A DNA stretch of 64,000 nt from Kiloniella majae (GTDB taxonomy: Bacteria; Pseudomonadota; Alphaproteobacteria; Kiloniellales; Kiloniellaceae). Of this stretch, positions 33,508 to 43,545 are shown piece by piece. The position numbers and the translations under genes are program-made. Positions within the stretch are counted from its first letter, which is position 1. Each line of letters starts with the position of its first letter. The DNA is taken from contig NZ_MTSZ01000001.1 of the NCBI RefSeq assembly GCF_002118315.1, positions 248,001 to 312,000 on the forward strand, read 5' to 3'. The notes under the pieces were generated by a model. That model was given only the letters and a program-made list of their open reading frames with translations. It did not search any database and was not told where the DNA came from.

Positions 33508-33749
33508 TATTCCTCCCGCCAGATATAAAACAGAAATGAGGAAATGATATGTGCATATCCAACGCAGAAATCACGCCCACTTCCCCGCCCCTATTTTATA
33601 GCTGACAGGCAAACCAAACAATTCATCTGGAATTTTGTGAAGAAATCCATTTAGAGGAAAAAACCAATCAAACCCTCAACACGCAAACTTTTTAAAAAGA
33701 GAGGCTTTATCCCACGCCCTTCTTTACGGTAAAAGCATAGGAGAGTTGA

Positions 33750-36700
33750 GTGACGGTAAAGGGTTTCAGATTGTCCACCATTATTATTACGGAAAAAACC
33801 TCGCAAAAGCGCGACGTTCAAGCGGCAATCGGCAGTAAATACGGGCAAATTCTTCCCGCGGAAGGACACTTGTTAAGCCTGCAGGAACCTCAACAAATTC
33901 AAAGCAGTTGGGGACGGTGGTCATTTGACTTGCTCAAGCCTGATGATTTCTATCCAACCTGTCCGGCCCCTGATGCCTCGCCTTCAGCAAAAAGCAAACT
34001 GGAAGCCATTGCCAAAGCTCTTAAGACAGCCGAACGCGTCATCATCGCAACCGACTGTGACCGCGAAGGGCAGCTTATTGGTGAAGAGATTTTACGGCAC
34101 TATAAATTTGCAGGTCAGGTTCAGCGCGCCATGTTCACAGCGCAGGACGAAAAGACCCTGCGACAGGCTTTTGATAATCTGGAACCCAATGATAAATATC
34201 ATAATCTGGGCCAAGCAGCAGTTGTACGTCAGCAAGCGGATCAGGTTTATAACCTGTCTCTAACCCGTGCCGCTACCGTTGCCCTCAAACAACCCGGACA
34301 ATACGGCGCAATAGGTATTGGTCGTGTAAAGACGCCGACCATGGCAATCGTCTGTATGCGCGAATTGGAAATTCTGGATTTTACGCCGCAGGATTATTAC
34401 CATCTTGTCGCGACGGCAAAGGCTGAAAGTGGCGAACTGGACCTTCGTCACGCCCCCAAAGACCGTATTCTGAACCCGGAAAAGGCTGAAAAACTCCGCG
34501 CAGCTGTCGAAGGCTTTGAAGGTCCACTCAAAACAGAAAAGAAGATCAAGAAAACAAAACCACCGCGCCTTCTTGATCTGCCAGAATTACAAAAAATATG
34601 CGCCCGCCGCTGGGGATGGAGCGCCGACAAGACGCTTAATATTGCTCAAGAACTCTACGATGGGGAAGGTAAAAAAATTCAGACCTACCCCCGTGCTGAA
34701 TCCCGTTATCTGGCAGAAAACCAGATAGAAGACATCGGCGAAATCATTCAGGGACTGACCAAGCTTCCGCAATATCAGGGGATTGACCTGTCATCTCCCG
34801 AAGTGCGCAAAGGAAAATCCGGCCACTTTTCTGATGCAGGTTTGAAGGGTGTATCGCACCACGCGATTGTCCCCAATAAAAACACCATGGATCGCGTAGA
34901 AGTCATCTATGCACGCCTGACCCAAGATGAACAACGCATGTTCGATCTGGTTGCAAGTTCTTATCTCGCGATCCTGATGCCTGATTACGTCTATGAATCG
35001 ACCAGTGTATCTATGGAAGCCCCGGTAACTTTGCCTGATGAAGAGACAGGTCAAGAAAAAGAGAACATTCTCGATTTCAAAGTGACAGGTAATATCCCCA
35101 AAGAACAAGGTTGGAAAGCCGTCTATACCGATGTCATGGAAAAGAAGGAAGATCATGCTGGTGAACTTCCCCCTATTCAAGACGGAGACATTGCCGTTCT
35201 GTCCCCCGTGACAACGGATACCAAGAAAACCAAAGCGCCCCCACGCTACAACGAGGGAACCTTGATCGACGCCATGCAGAATGCCTGGCGGTTTGTTGAA
35301 AACAAAGACCTGAAAGAACGTCTAAAAGAAGCTAAGGGTATCGGCACACCGGCCACACGTGCAGCGGTAATTACCGGGCTAAAACTACAAAACTTTCTGG
35401 CCCAAAGTGGAAAACATATCGTTCCAACCGACGCAGGTCTGACCCTGTTCAAAACCCTGAAAGCAGCAGCCCCGGAACTGGTTGACCCCGGTGTTACCGC
35501 CATGTGGGAAATGAACATGGACGACGTGCTCGAAGGGAAACAGACGGCTCGGCAGGTTTGGGACGATATCGGCAATGATACAGAACGCCTTATCAGCATC
35601 CTCAAAACCAGTGCTGCTACCGCGCCCAAGATCAACACAGGCGTGGCAATGCCAAAAAATGCGGGTAAAGGCAAGCCAACGGATAAAATGAAGGAAACGG
35701 CAAAGTCCGTTGCCCAAAACAAGGGGTTAAAACTTCCCAAGGGCTATACATCCGATTTTAATGTTTGTCGTGAGTTTTTGGACGAACATCTCGGCGGCAA
35801 AGGGCCAAGCCCGGAAAAAGTTCTCGCAAACCTTGAAAAACAGCTCTCTGACGGCATGATCAAAGGGCTCGGGGCAAAGGCAGCAAAACAATTGGTCGAA
35901 AGCTTTGGAACCGATACGCTGAAAGTAATCATTGAAGCACCGGAAAAGCTTGCGACAGAAACATCCCTGCCAAAAGGGAAAGTTAACCTTCTGCAAGAAT
36001 GGTCAGAAGAAAGAAAAACACTCTCGGAAATTGCGACCTTCTTGCATAACCACGGTGTTGATCCTGCTAGGGCCTATCGACTTTTTACTTGTTTTGGACA
36101 AGACACTATCGCGAAATTAAAAGGCAATCCCTATTGTATCGTTCGCGATGTAAAGGCTATTCCCTTTGATGTACCCGATAGTATTGCGCACCGACTTGGA
36201 TTGGAAGCGCACTCTATAGAACGAGCTGGCGCAGCCTTGTATTACGCACTCGCTCAGGCCGCTGATGCACGCGAAAAAAACAACCTTTTGGCTCTCCTGC
36301 ATAAGCGCCTGGAAATCCCTGCTGATATTCTTGAACAGGCTCTGGCAAAAGAGATTGAAGCCAAACATATACATGCCTTCAAAGAAAAAGATGCCCAAAA
36401 AAATACAACTGGGAACTCACACGAATTCTTGATCCTGAAACAAGATTGGCAGGTAGATACAAAAATCAAAAAGCGTCTGAACACATTTTCAGAAGGCACT
36501 GTTCCCTGGGGAGAGATAGATACCCAAAAAGCAATTGATTGGGTTATTAACCGCGACAAGATTGTTCTCGCCGAAAAACAAAAAGGTGCCGTTGCCAAAC
36601 TGCTGGAAAGAAAGTTCACCATCCTGGAAGCCATTCACGGAACTGGTAAAGATGACGTTATAAAAGCTTTTGCTAAAATCGTCACAGCAAAAAACATATC

Positions 36701-37766
36701 CACTGTCGTCGCGGTTCCATCCTCTACACAGTTAAAAACAACAAATTCTGCACTGGATACAGATACAGTTTCAGTAACCAAACTACTTGAATACAATGCC
36801 AAGAGTAAAAGTTACAAACGAACCGCACGCAAGCCACTGGATTGCGAGCTTCTGATTATTGATCAGGCAGATCTCTTGGACCGTTCAATCTTACTTTCTG
36901 TACTGGACGCTCTGCCTGAGAGTGCAAGTCTGGTGTTGATGAAAAATCATTTACCCACAACTTTTCCAGGTAGTTTCTTCCCCGGCACTGGCCGGGTACT
37001 CGATAAGCTTCTTAAATCAGTTGATCATAGTAAGATTGCTCTTGATCAACTATCCGCAAGCTTTCAAAGCAACAAGCTTGCCCAAAACACGCTTACACTA
37101 AGCACGGGCGGGGACATCGACTATAGTTCTGACACACAAAATCCTGGTAGCTTCTATTTTATTACAGCTGAGAATGAGCAGGACGCACAACGTAAACTAG
37201 TCGAAGTCATCAAAAACCGCTTACCCAAAAGCTTTAAATACAACCCGATAAAAGACATTCAGGTCATTAGCATGGCCAAAGGCATGATCGGGCCGCAAAA
37301 CTTGACGTTTCAACTTCAGAATCTGTTAAATGATCAACAGCATGGCTTAAATCTGCAAAAATTTGGGGCGCGCTATAAAATTGGCGACAAAGTCATTTTG
37401 CAACAGAATGATTGCGAAAAAGATTTAATGACAGGCGATATTGGTTTTATCAAAGATATCACCCGTGATGAAATCCCCACGACTGGTGCTGAAAAATCCT
37501 ATTTAGACGACGGGCGGGTTACGATAGAATTTAGCGGGAAAAATCACGATTTTTCTTTTGGGGAACTGGATAACCTTAACCTCGCCTACGCTCTCCCTGC
37601 CAACAAAAGCCGGGACCAACTATCTCCGGCAACTGTCCTTATCCTTCCGCTCGAGAACTCTGTATCACCCTCTTCAGAAACCAAAGACATCACGTTCAGA
37701 AATACTTTATTAAAAGGCCTATTAACTGCCTCAGAACGGATCATTTTGATCGGACAACCTCAGTAA
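33750..37766 (+). CDS. Topoisomerase III fused to a degenerate RecD2-type helicase
   Basis: 1338 aa. Residues ~8-620 are a type IA topoisomerase: TOPRIM STIIITEKTSQKRDVQAAIG with ATDCDREGQLIGEEI, then IGIGRVKTPTMAIV, and catalytic Tyr313 in QTYPRAESRYL. Residues ~680-1338 match RecD2: helix-hairpin-helix region GLGAKAAKQLVESFGTDTLK, HNHGVDPARAYRLFTCFGQD, then the helicase core. Core motifs are altered: AIHGTGKDD for GxGKT, LLIIDQAD for IIDEAS, and NKSRDQLSPA for the KSQGSE motif. The GTG at 33750 has GGAG 6 bases upstream; a TTG at 33771 is possible. It lies 240 bases from terS, divergent, probably host DNA. Confidence 0.85.
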   Translation: MTVKGFRLSTIIITEKTSQKRDVQAAIGSKYGQILPAEGHLLSLQEPQQIQSSWGRWSFDLLKPDDFYPTCPAPDASPSAKSKLEAIAKALKTAERVIIATDCDREGQLIGEEILRHYKFAGQVQRAMFTAQDEKTLRQAFDNLEPNDKYHNLGQAAVVRQQADQVYNLSLTRAATVALKQPGQYGAIGIGRVKTPTMAIVCMRELEILDFTPQDYYHLVATAKAESGELDLRHAPKDRILNPEKAEKLRAAVEGFEGPLKTEKKIKKTKPPRLLDLPELQKICARRWGWSADKTLNIAQELYDGEGKKIQTYPRAESRYLAENQIEDIGEIIQGLTKLPQYQGIDLSSPEVRKGKSGHFSDAGLKGVSHHAIVPNKNTMDRVEVIYARLTQDEQRMFDLVASSYLAILMPDYVYESTSVSMEAPVTLPDEETGQEKENILDFKVTGNIPKEQGWKAVYTDVMEKKEDHAGELPPIQDGDIAVLSPVTTDTKKTKAPPRYNEGTLIDAMQNAWRFVENKDLKERLKEAKGIGTPATRAAVITGLKLQNFLAQSGKHIVPTDAGLTLFKTLKAAAPELVDPGVTAMWEMNMDDVLEGKQTARQVWDDIGNDTERLISILKTSAATAPKINTGVAMPKNAGKGKPTDKMKETAKSVAQNKGLKLPKGYTSDFNVCREFLDEHLGGKGPSPEKVLANLEKQLSDGMIKGLGAKAAKQLVESFGTDTLKVIIEAPEKLATETSLPKGKVNLLQEWSEERKTLSEIATFLHNHGVDPARAYRLFTCFGQDTIAKLKGNPYCIVRDVKAIPFDVPDSIAHRLGLEAHSIERAGAALYYALAQAADAREKNNLLALLHKRLEIPADILEQALAKEIEAKHIHAFKEKDAQKNTTGNSHEFLILKQDWQVDTKIKKRLNTFSEGTVPWGEIDTQKAIDWVINRDKIVLAEKQKGAVAKLLERKFTILEAIHGTGKDDVIKAFAKIVTAKNISTVVAVPSSTQLKTTNSALDTDTVSVTKLLEYNAKSKSYKRTARKPLDCELLIIDQADLLDRSILLSVLDALPESASLVLMKNHLPTTFPGSFFPGTGRVLDKLLKSVDHSKIALDQLSASFQSNKLAQNTLTLSTGGDIDYSSDTQNPGSFYFITAENEQDAQRKLVEVIKNRLPKSFKYNPIKDIQVISMAKGMIGPQNLTFQLQNLLNDQQHGLNLQKFGARYKIGDKVILQQNDCEKDLMTGDIGFIKDITRDEIPTTGAEKSYLDDGRVTIEFSGKNHDFSFGELDNLNLAYALPANKSRDQLSPATVLILPLENSVSPSSETKDITFRNTLLKGLLTASERIILIGQPQ

Positions 37767-37827
37767 AACCAAAAAATTTCCGTTGTCCTTCATCAAGTGA
37801 TTATTTTCTATAAATCCAGGAGAAAAT

Positions 37828-39723
37828 TTAACCGCGAACACGCTCGGATGGGAAGATAAGTGTTACTTCGGTACCTTGGCCAAGTTCGGACTTTATCTCG
37901 ATGGTTCCGCTGTGAATTTCCATCATCCGTTTGGCCAATGGTAACCCCAAACCAGTTCCTTTTGTATTATCGTCATAGGCACTCCGAACCATACCAAATG
38001 GTGTTAACGCAGTTTCCATTCCCTCTTCATCCATACCAATACCTGTATCAATGATAACAAGATGGTAATCGCCATTTTCTTGAAAGCTATCACGAATACA
38101 AATCGTGCCACCATTTGGAGTAAATTTTACAGCATTTACCAGCAAGTTCATAATAACTTGCCGAACTAATCTTTCATCAGCAAAAAGCACCAATCGTTCG
38201 TATTTAACTTCACTGCAAAGCTTGACATTTTTTTCAGTAGCCTGAAGCTTGACCATCAACTCGGCTTCGTTCAAAGTTGTTTCAAAAACGAACTCCCCTT
38301 CATTTATTTTAAACGAACCGGCTTCAATTGCAGAAACATCCAAAATATCATTAATGATATCCAGAAGGTGTGCCCCGGACCGCTTTATATCCTGGCAATA
38401 TTCGATGTATTTATCATTTCCCAAGGGACCGAATGCTTGCATTTTCATTATCTCAGAAAAACCGATAATCGCATTCAAAGGTGTCCGCAATTCATGGCTC
38501 ATTGATGCCAGAAAATTATCTTTGGACTGATTGGCAGCTTCGGCCTGACGCCGCAAATGACCAAGTGTATCAACCTGTTTTGAAACCGCTTTGAATATCA
38601 ACCAGATCACAATAAGAAAAATTAAGCCTCCCCAAAAGCTGATCAATGAAACTGTAATCCACGTCTTCGATAAATTTTCATCCGACTTCACAACAGAGAG
38701 TTCGTGTAATTTGCGTGTTGTATTAACAAACGAAACCCAATCCTGATCCAAATTAACAAGGATTCCACTTAATTCATCGCGTAACTCTTTATTGCGAACC
38801 TGTAAGCCCAAATAATCATACATAACGGAATAAAGACTGACACCAATATCTCTTTTAGATGTGACCTCACCAAGATACTCAGTTCCCAAGAGCTTTACTT
38901 TGAGCAACGCCAATTCATTATCTAGGTCGCTATTCACATTGGCGCCAAGATTGATAGAACGAACAGCCCTTTCAAGGCGCTCTAAACTCGGTTTTAAGCG
39001 ATTATCTTTTATATCCGATAGACGGTCATAATCTTTCTCTCCGGAAAGAACCTCAACCAACCTTTGTAGGTCCGCCAGTTCAGTTAAAAGATTTCCAACA
39101 TTCCGACTTAAGAGATTTTTATGTTCACGAATAATTGCATCAACGGCATGCTTTGAGTTTCTGCCTTTTTTGCCTCTTTCATACTCTTTCAACGAAAGCA
39201 CCATATCCAGCCGTAATTTCCCAATAACAGCATTAATGAGCACTTGAATTTTGGTCAGTTGGCCGCGAACATCATTCAACGTCACATCGCGACTGATATC
39301 TTCAAATACCCGATCATTCCGACCACGCCAATCCGCCGCTTTAAAAAGAACACCAAGAAGTTTTTTTGACTGTTCTTTAAGTGAATTTTTGAGCTGTTTG
39401 AGTTCCGCATTATCATTAGTAGGCAAGCCATTGATAGCAACTTCTAGTCCTCGTATAGCCTTGATTCCCTCAACAGGTTTCGTTCGCTCAGATGCTTCCA
39501 ACAACCTCTCAATCTCAAATATACCAGTCCGTATCTTTTCATTAATATTTGAAACATCTTCGTTAAACGTTTTTTCTTGCTCTATTAATACACCTTTTTG
39601 TTCCTGTTGATTAACAACGCCCCACCCCAAAAAAAGATTGACCACAAGAGGAATAAAGATGCTCAGACCGATGAGTGCCCACAGCATTCGTTTTATTCTT
39701 CTAACATGACTATCTTCGATCAT
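37828..39723 (-). CDS. Sensor histidine kinase paired with a periplasmic binding protein
   Basis: A 631-aa membrane kinase. TM1 (ALIGLSIFIPLVVNLFLGW) and TM2 (LISFWGGLIFLIVIWLIF, ~residue 360) bracket a long helical periplasmic domain. HisKA has FLASMSHELRTPLNAIIGFS with His410. The HATPase has the N-box MNLLVNAVKFTPNGG and the G boxes DTGIGMDEEG and GTGLGLPLAKRMM. It starts 9 bases after the binding-protein gene, so the two form an operon. No response regulator is adjacent. Ligand sensing through the bound periplasmic partner is inferred. Confidence 0.88.
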   Translation of the reverse strand: MIEDSHVRRIKRMLWALIGLSIFIPLVVNLFLGWGVVNQQEQKGVLIEQEKTFNEDVSNINEKIRTGIFEIERLLEASERTKPVEGIKAIRGLEVAINGLPTNDNAELKQLKNSLKEQSKKLLGVLFKAADWRGRNDRVFEDISRDVTLNDVRGQLTKIQVLINAVIGKLRLDMVLSLKEYERGKKGRNSKHAVDAIIREHKNLLSRNVGNLLTELADLQRLVEVLSGEKDYDRLSDIKDNRLKPSLERLERAVRSINLGANVNSDLDNELALLKVKLLGTEYLGEVTSKRDIGVSLYSVMYDYLGLQVRNKELRDELSGILVNLDQDWVSFVNTTRKLHELSVVKSDENLSKTWITVSLISFWGGLIFLIVIWLIFKAVSKQVDTLGHLRRQAEAANQSKDNFLASMSHELRTPLNAIIGFSEIMKMQAFGPLGNDKYIEYCQDIKRSGAHLLDIINDILDVSAIEAGSFKINEGEFVFETTLNEAELMVKLQATEKNVKLCSEVKYERLVLFADERLVRQVIMNLLVNAVKFTPNGGTICIRDSFQENGDYHLVIIDTGIGMDEEGMETALTPFGMVRSAYDDNTKGTGLGLPLAKRMMEIHSGTIEIKSELGQGTEVTLIFPSERVRG

Positions 39724-39732
39724 TAATACGCC

Positions 39733-40989
39733 CTAAGGAACCAATAGTGATGGTATGTTTTTCCAATTGAAGGGAATAAATTCACCTTGCCTTAAAATTG
39801 TTGACCAAACCCTGTGACTTGCTTGATGGTTTTCCCGGTCATAATACAGTTTATGTCCCAAACCAATTTCAAAGTTTCCAAGATTTTCAAGGGTATCAAT
39901 AATATTCTCGCGATTGGGCTGCTCTTCGATATTGTTCATCGCCTTGATTAAGATCTCCATGGCGATATATCCCTCTAAACTACCAAAAGAGACATTTCGG
40001 CCACTGCCATAAAACTTCATATCGTCATGATAAGCGCGCACAATTGGGACAGACAGATCTTCAGGATAGGGTACAACCTGTGTCACAATTACCCTTTTCA
40101 TATCATTGCCAAGTTCTTTGGCCAGTGGTGCACTCCCGACAAAAGATACATTAAGAAAAAGTGACTCTAGTCCTACCTTGCGGGCGAGCTTCATAAACTT
40201 TGCTGACGGAGCATACGCACCGACAATAATGATCGCTTTTGGAACAGGATCTGCGAGCAAAATATCGGCTAACGCACTTTCAACGACCAGTGTGTTTCTC
40301 TCGTACCGACTATGGACGATATCCGTTTCAGATTGCAGCCCATGTTCTTTCAGGGCATTTATACCACCGATATACCCCGCATCTCCATAGCTGTCTCTTT
40401 GGGTAAAAAAAGCAATCTCTTCTGGTTTCAACCCACCTTCCTTAATCAAGGCATTCACCATGGCTGATGTTTCTTCCGCATAGCTAGCGCGATAGTTTAT
40501 GACATAGCGATCAGGGGGATTTTTTCTCAAGACACCAGCACCAGTGTAAGGTGCAAACAGGAGTGTTTTTTCTTCGTTCACAATCGGAATAGCCGATATA
40601 GCTGTCGGTGTCCCAACATTCCCAATAACGGCGAGAACTTCTTCCTGATTAATAAGATCTCGCATATTCGGGATTGTGCGTTCAGGCTCATACCCGTCAT
40701 CCCAGGCAATCAATCTGATTTTACGTCCACCAATTCCCCCGGCTTTATTTTCCCGTTCCAACCTGATCTGCACCCCAAGGCGCATATTTTTCCCAAGTTC
40801 AGCGGCAGGACCGGACAACGCGGTCGACATGCCAAAAACCAGTTCGTTTTTCGTCTTAAATTTAACCGTATTTGATGTTTCCTGAGAAAACACAGGTTTA
40901 GCTATGCCAGCAACTAAACAGCAAAAACCAATGAAGAATAGCTTTTTAAATGAAATTTCCTTGAAAGCACTTAATCCTTTAAGTGACAT
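39733..40989 (-). CDS. Periplasmic ligand-binding protein (Peripla_BP_6), sensor partner
   Basis: A 418-aa protein with a signal peptide (FFIGFCCLVAGIAKPVFSQ). The mature part is a branched-chain amino-acid/amide-type receptor: LVFGMSTALSGPAAELGKNM, NKAGGIGGRKIRLIAWDDGY, VLAVIGNVGTPTAISAIPIV, then FAPYTGAGVLR and a Tyr-rich C-lobe. No permease or ATPase genes lie nearby; instead it is immediately followed by a histidine kinase. It probably delivers its ligand signal to that kinase rather than to a transporter. The ligand is unknown. Confidence 0.85.
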   Translation of the reverse strand: MSLKGLSAFKEISFKKLFFIGFCCLVAGIAKPVFSQETSNTVKFKTKNELVFGMSTALSGPAAELGKNMRLGVQIRLERENKAGGIGGRKIRLIAWDDGYEPERTIPNMRDLINQEEVLAVIGNVGTPTAISAIPIVNEEKTLLFAPYTGAGVLRKNPPDRYVINYRASYAEETSAMVNALIKEGGLKPEEIAFFTQRDSYGDAGYIGGINALKEHGLQSETDIVHSRYERNTLVVESALADILLADPVPKAIIIVGAYAPSAKFMKLARKVGLESLFLNVSFVGSAPLAKELGNDMKRVIVTQVVPYPEDLSVPIVRAYHDDMKFYGSGRNVSFGSLEGYIAMEILIKAMNNIEEQPNRENIIDTLENLGNFEIGLGHKLYYDRENHQASHRVWSTILRQGEFIPFNWKNIPSLLVP

Positions 40990-41169
40990 TAATAGCGCCT
41001 TGTTTTAATTGAAATAATTCCCTGAATCACTCTTAGAAGAAAACCATCTTATCTCATTGCTCTTTATAGGATGTTAATAAAACAACACCTTAACAATCAT
41101 CATGGGTTGCGCATTAATGAATTAGAAATCCCTAGATTGTAGAATTAGAAACATTGATACTTATTCTAT

Positions 41170-41181
41170 CGCGATATCGCG
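41170..41181. promoter_or_regulatory. Perfect 12-bp palindrome upstream of Cache-PAS kinase
   Basis: CGCGATATCGCG lies 38 bases before the ATG at 41219, in the divergent intergenic region. It could be an operator. Nothing more specific is visible. Confidence 0.3.
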
Positions 41182-41218
41182 TGGGATCGGCCATCCAAAG
41201 GATAATCGGGGTACCTTA

Positions 41219-43447
41219 ATGGATACAGGTGGCAAGAAGATAAGCCCAAAGAAAATTCGTCTGCATCACATACTTTTTGTAGGGTTTACCCTTATCTCAA
41301 CCATACCTGTTTTCTTCCTCGCAGCATGGGCCCAAAAAACTGCAATTGAAAATGAATATTCGGCAACTGAAGACAAACATTTGCTATTAGCAAAAAACCT
41401 GACGGGCGCATTAGATCGTTATGCCCGCGACGCCGAACAGATTTTCCGAGTTTCCGCCCAATATCTGCAAACAAAAAAGTCCGCCGAGCAAATTGGTGAT
41501 CTTATGAAAATCGTCAACTTCAATCATATTTGTATAACAGACAAGACAGGGCGTGTATTCAGTATCAATACAGATCAACAGGGGAAAACATCGATCAAGA
41601 ACAACGGCCATCTCTCCCAGGACATGTTGGCCAAACTATCTCTGGATATAGAACGCGCGAAACTCTTGCCTGATCACGTTTTCTTTTCCCCTGCCTTTCA
41701 TAACTCTCATGGGAAACCAACAATATACCTAATAAAATCTGATCTTGATGGATCTTTGGTTATTGGTGGCCTTGAGACTGATTATATTGTTGATATTGGA
41801 CAGAAAATTTCGTTCGGCAAACTCGGTCACGCAGCAATTGTTGATCACAAGGGGCAGGTTCTTTCCCACCCTAATTCCTTATGGCAGGATGAGATCAAAG
41901 ATATTTCCGACATCAGACCCGTTGCTCTTATGATGGCTGCTCAGACAGGGGTAACTACCTTTTACTCCCCTGCAATAAAGGCCGATATGATTGCAGGCTT
42001 CACATCGTTACCCAAAATTGGGTGGGGGGTCATGATCCCTCAACCTTTATCAGAGCTTGAAGAACGCGCCAATGGTGTAAAAACCGCAGTTGTAATTATT
42101 ACGCTTCTTGGTGTGATAGCTGCTGCACTCGTCAGTTGGCTTTTGGCACGTTATCTATCAATGCCGATGCAGGCTGTCGTTCACGCAGCAGGGGATGTTG
42201 CATCCGGTAAATTGAACGCAAGAGTACCTTCATTTCACACATTCGTTCTCAAAGAAGCCAATGATCTCGTCCACTCTTTTAATTCAATGGTCAATGAACT
42301 GGAGAAAGTTGAACGCCGCCTAAGAACAAGCGAAGAGAGGTTTAGAGAATTTGCCTCAACAGCATCAGACTGGCTTTGGGAAACAGACGAAAAGGGCCGT
42401 ATCGTTTGGGAATCAGCCAGTAAAAAGTTGGGTTACCGGGGGCGAAAATTCACTGACATACAGGGAATGACCCGGCAAGAGCTGGCTGGCGATGCCATGA
42501 CATCTGAAGATTGGTATCCATATCAACAAGCGATTGATGATCGCGAAGAGATCAAGGATTTTCATTACAGATACCGCGGCGAAAACGGTAAAATTTATCA
42601 CGCTCTGATTAATGGTATCCCTCTCTATGACGACGCAGGCAAGTACAAAGGCTATAGAGGATCAGCATCAGATATTACCAAACGCAAGAAGGCTGAGTAC
42701 GAGTTAAAAAAAGCGCGCGACGCGGCAGAACGTGCCAATAAATCGAAATCAGATTTTCTGGCAAATATGAGCCATGACCTCAGAACACCTCTTACTGCTA
42801 TCATTGGATTTAGTGATATCATGCTTGGTAAAACGTTTGGGAAATTAGGACACCCCAAATACGAAGAATATGTGCGTGATATTCATAATAGCGGAACCCT
42901 GTTGATCAGCCTGATTAACGATATTCTTGACCTATCCAAGATTGAGGCAGGCAAATATGAACTAACGGAAGAGCCTTTAGAGATAAAAGAACTTATCGAG
43001 ATATCATTTAGACAACTAGAGCTAATGGCCGAAAGCTCTCAACAAAATCTCAAAATGGAAATTTCCCCAGGCCTCCCCAATTTAAAGGGCGATAAACGGG
43101 CTGTAATACAAATTTTGAATAACCTGATTTCCAACGCAATCAAATATTCTCCAGAACAGGGAACTATTCTTGTTCAAGCAGCGACTAAAGAAGATAACGC
43201 CCTTATTATAACAGTAGAAGATACCGGAATGGGAATGTCCGAACAGGACCTTGAGTGCGCAATGCAAGCTTTTGACCAAACAGACCGTGTACACCCCAGA
43301 AAGCACGAGGGAACGGGATTAGGTCTTTTCTTGTGCCATAGCTTTATGAAACTTTTTGGTGGCAATCTAAAAGTTGCCAGCAAGGTTGATGTCGGAACCA
43401 AGATCACACTCTTATTTCCATCATCCAGAACAATACATCCCACATAA
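41219..43447 (+). CDS. Cache-HAMP-PAS sensor histidine kinase
   Basis: 742 aa. TM1 (ILFVGFTLISTIPVFFLAAW) and a periplasmic dCache domain with HICITDKTGRVFSIN are followed by TM2 (AVVIITLLGVIAAALVSWLL). Then come HAMP (YLSMPMQAVVHAAGDVASGK), a PAS domain (~residues 375-490, DWLWETDEKGRIVWES, KGYRGSASDITKRK), HisKA with His519 in NMSHDLRTPLTAIIGFSDI, and a HATPase (NNLISNAIKYSPEQG, DTGMGMSEQD, GTGLGLFLCHSF). The REC-GGDEF-EAL gene begins 99 bases downstream on the same strand and is its most likely output partner. Confidence 0.9.
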   Translation: MDTGGKKISPKKIRLHHILFVGFTLISTIPVFFLAAWAQKTAIENEYSATEDKHLLLAKNLTGALDRYARDAEQIFRVSAQYLQTKKSAEQIGDLMKIVNFNHICITDKTGRVFSINTDQQGKTSIKNNGHLSQDMLAKLSLDIERAKLLPDHVFFSPAFHNSHGKPTIYLIKSDLDGSLVIGGLETDYIVDIGQKISFGKLGHAAIVDHKGQVLSHPNSLWQDEIKDISDIRPVALMMAAQTGVTTFYSPAIKADMIAGFTSLPKIGWGVMIPQPLSELEERANGVKTAVVIITLLGVIAAALVSWLLARYLSMPMQAVVHAAGDVASGKLNARVPSFHTFVLKEANDLVHSFNSMVNELEKVERRLRTSEERFREFASTASDWLWETDEKGRIVWESASKKLGYRGRKFTDIQGMTRQELAGDAMTSEDWYPYQQAIDDREEIKDFHYRYRGENGKIYHALINGIPLYDDAGKYKGYRGSASDITKRKKAEYELKKARDAAERANKSKSDFLANMSHDLRTPLTAIIGFSDIMLGKTFGKLGHPKYEEYVRDIHNSGTLLISLINDILDLSKIEAGKYELTEEPLEIKELIEISFRQLELMAESSQQNLKMEISPGLPNLKGDKRAVIQILNNLISNAIKYSPEQGTILVQAATKEDNALIITVEDTGMGMSEQDLECAMQAFDQTDRVHPRKHEGTGLGLFLCHSFMKLFGGNLKVASKVDVGTKITLLFPSSRTIHPT

Positions 43448-43545
43448 AAAAAGGCACCGCCGTTACTAATCAGCAGACAACATAAATTTCAAAAAAAAAC
43501 TAAGACCAATTGTTTTATAGGAATTAATTACACAGGAAGCCCAAT

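Larger units (their letters stand above)
2190..33510 (-). mobile_element. Podovirus-type prophage: packaging, structural and lysis modules only
   Basis: A continuous run of phage genes, nearly all on the minus strand, from small terminase (33.5 kb) to a DUF1353 gene (2.2 kb). Head genes resemble Bordetella phage BPP-1 (Bbp16/Bbp17 types) and tail tubes resemble T7 gp11/gp12. Boundaries are drawn at the last recognisable phage genes. I saw no integrase, transposase, repressor, replication gene or direct-repeat att site. Accessory genes on both strands interrupt the run at 14.4-15.0 and 25.0-31.5 kb. Confidence 0.85.

Noticed and set aside
33508-33749. Small gene between terS and the topoisomerase gene
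   Set aside because: Only a short minus-strand frame running into the topoisomerase gene is open; it has no protein-like features. The 240 bases most likely hold the two divergent promoters.
2100-33750. Attachment-site direct repeats at the prophage ends
   Set aside because: Reading both boundary regions gave no shared stretch beyond short AT-rich words. The tRNA-Ser gene is intact and 1.7 kb away.
35246-35740. 164-codon minus-strand frame within the topoisomerase-helicase gene
   Set aside because: It overlaps a clearly coding plus-strand frame throughout, and its translation is compositionally odd with no motif.
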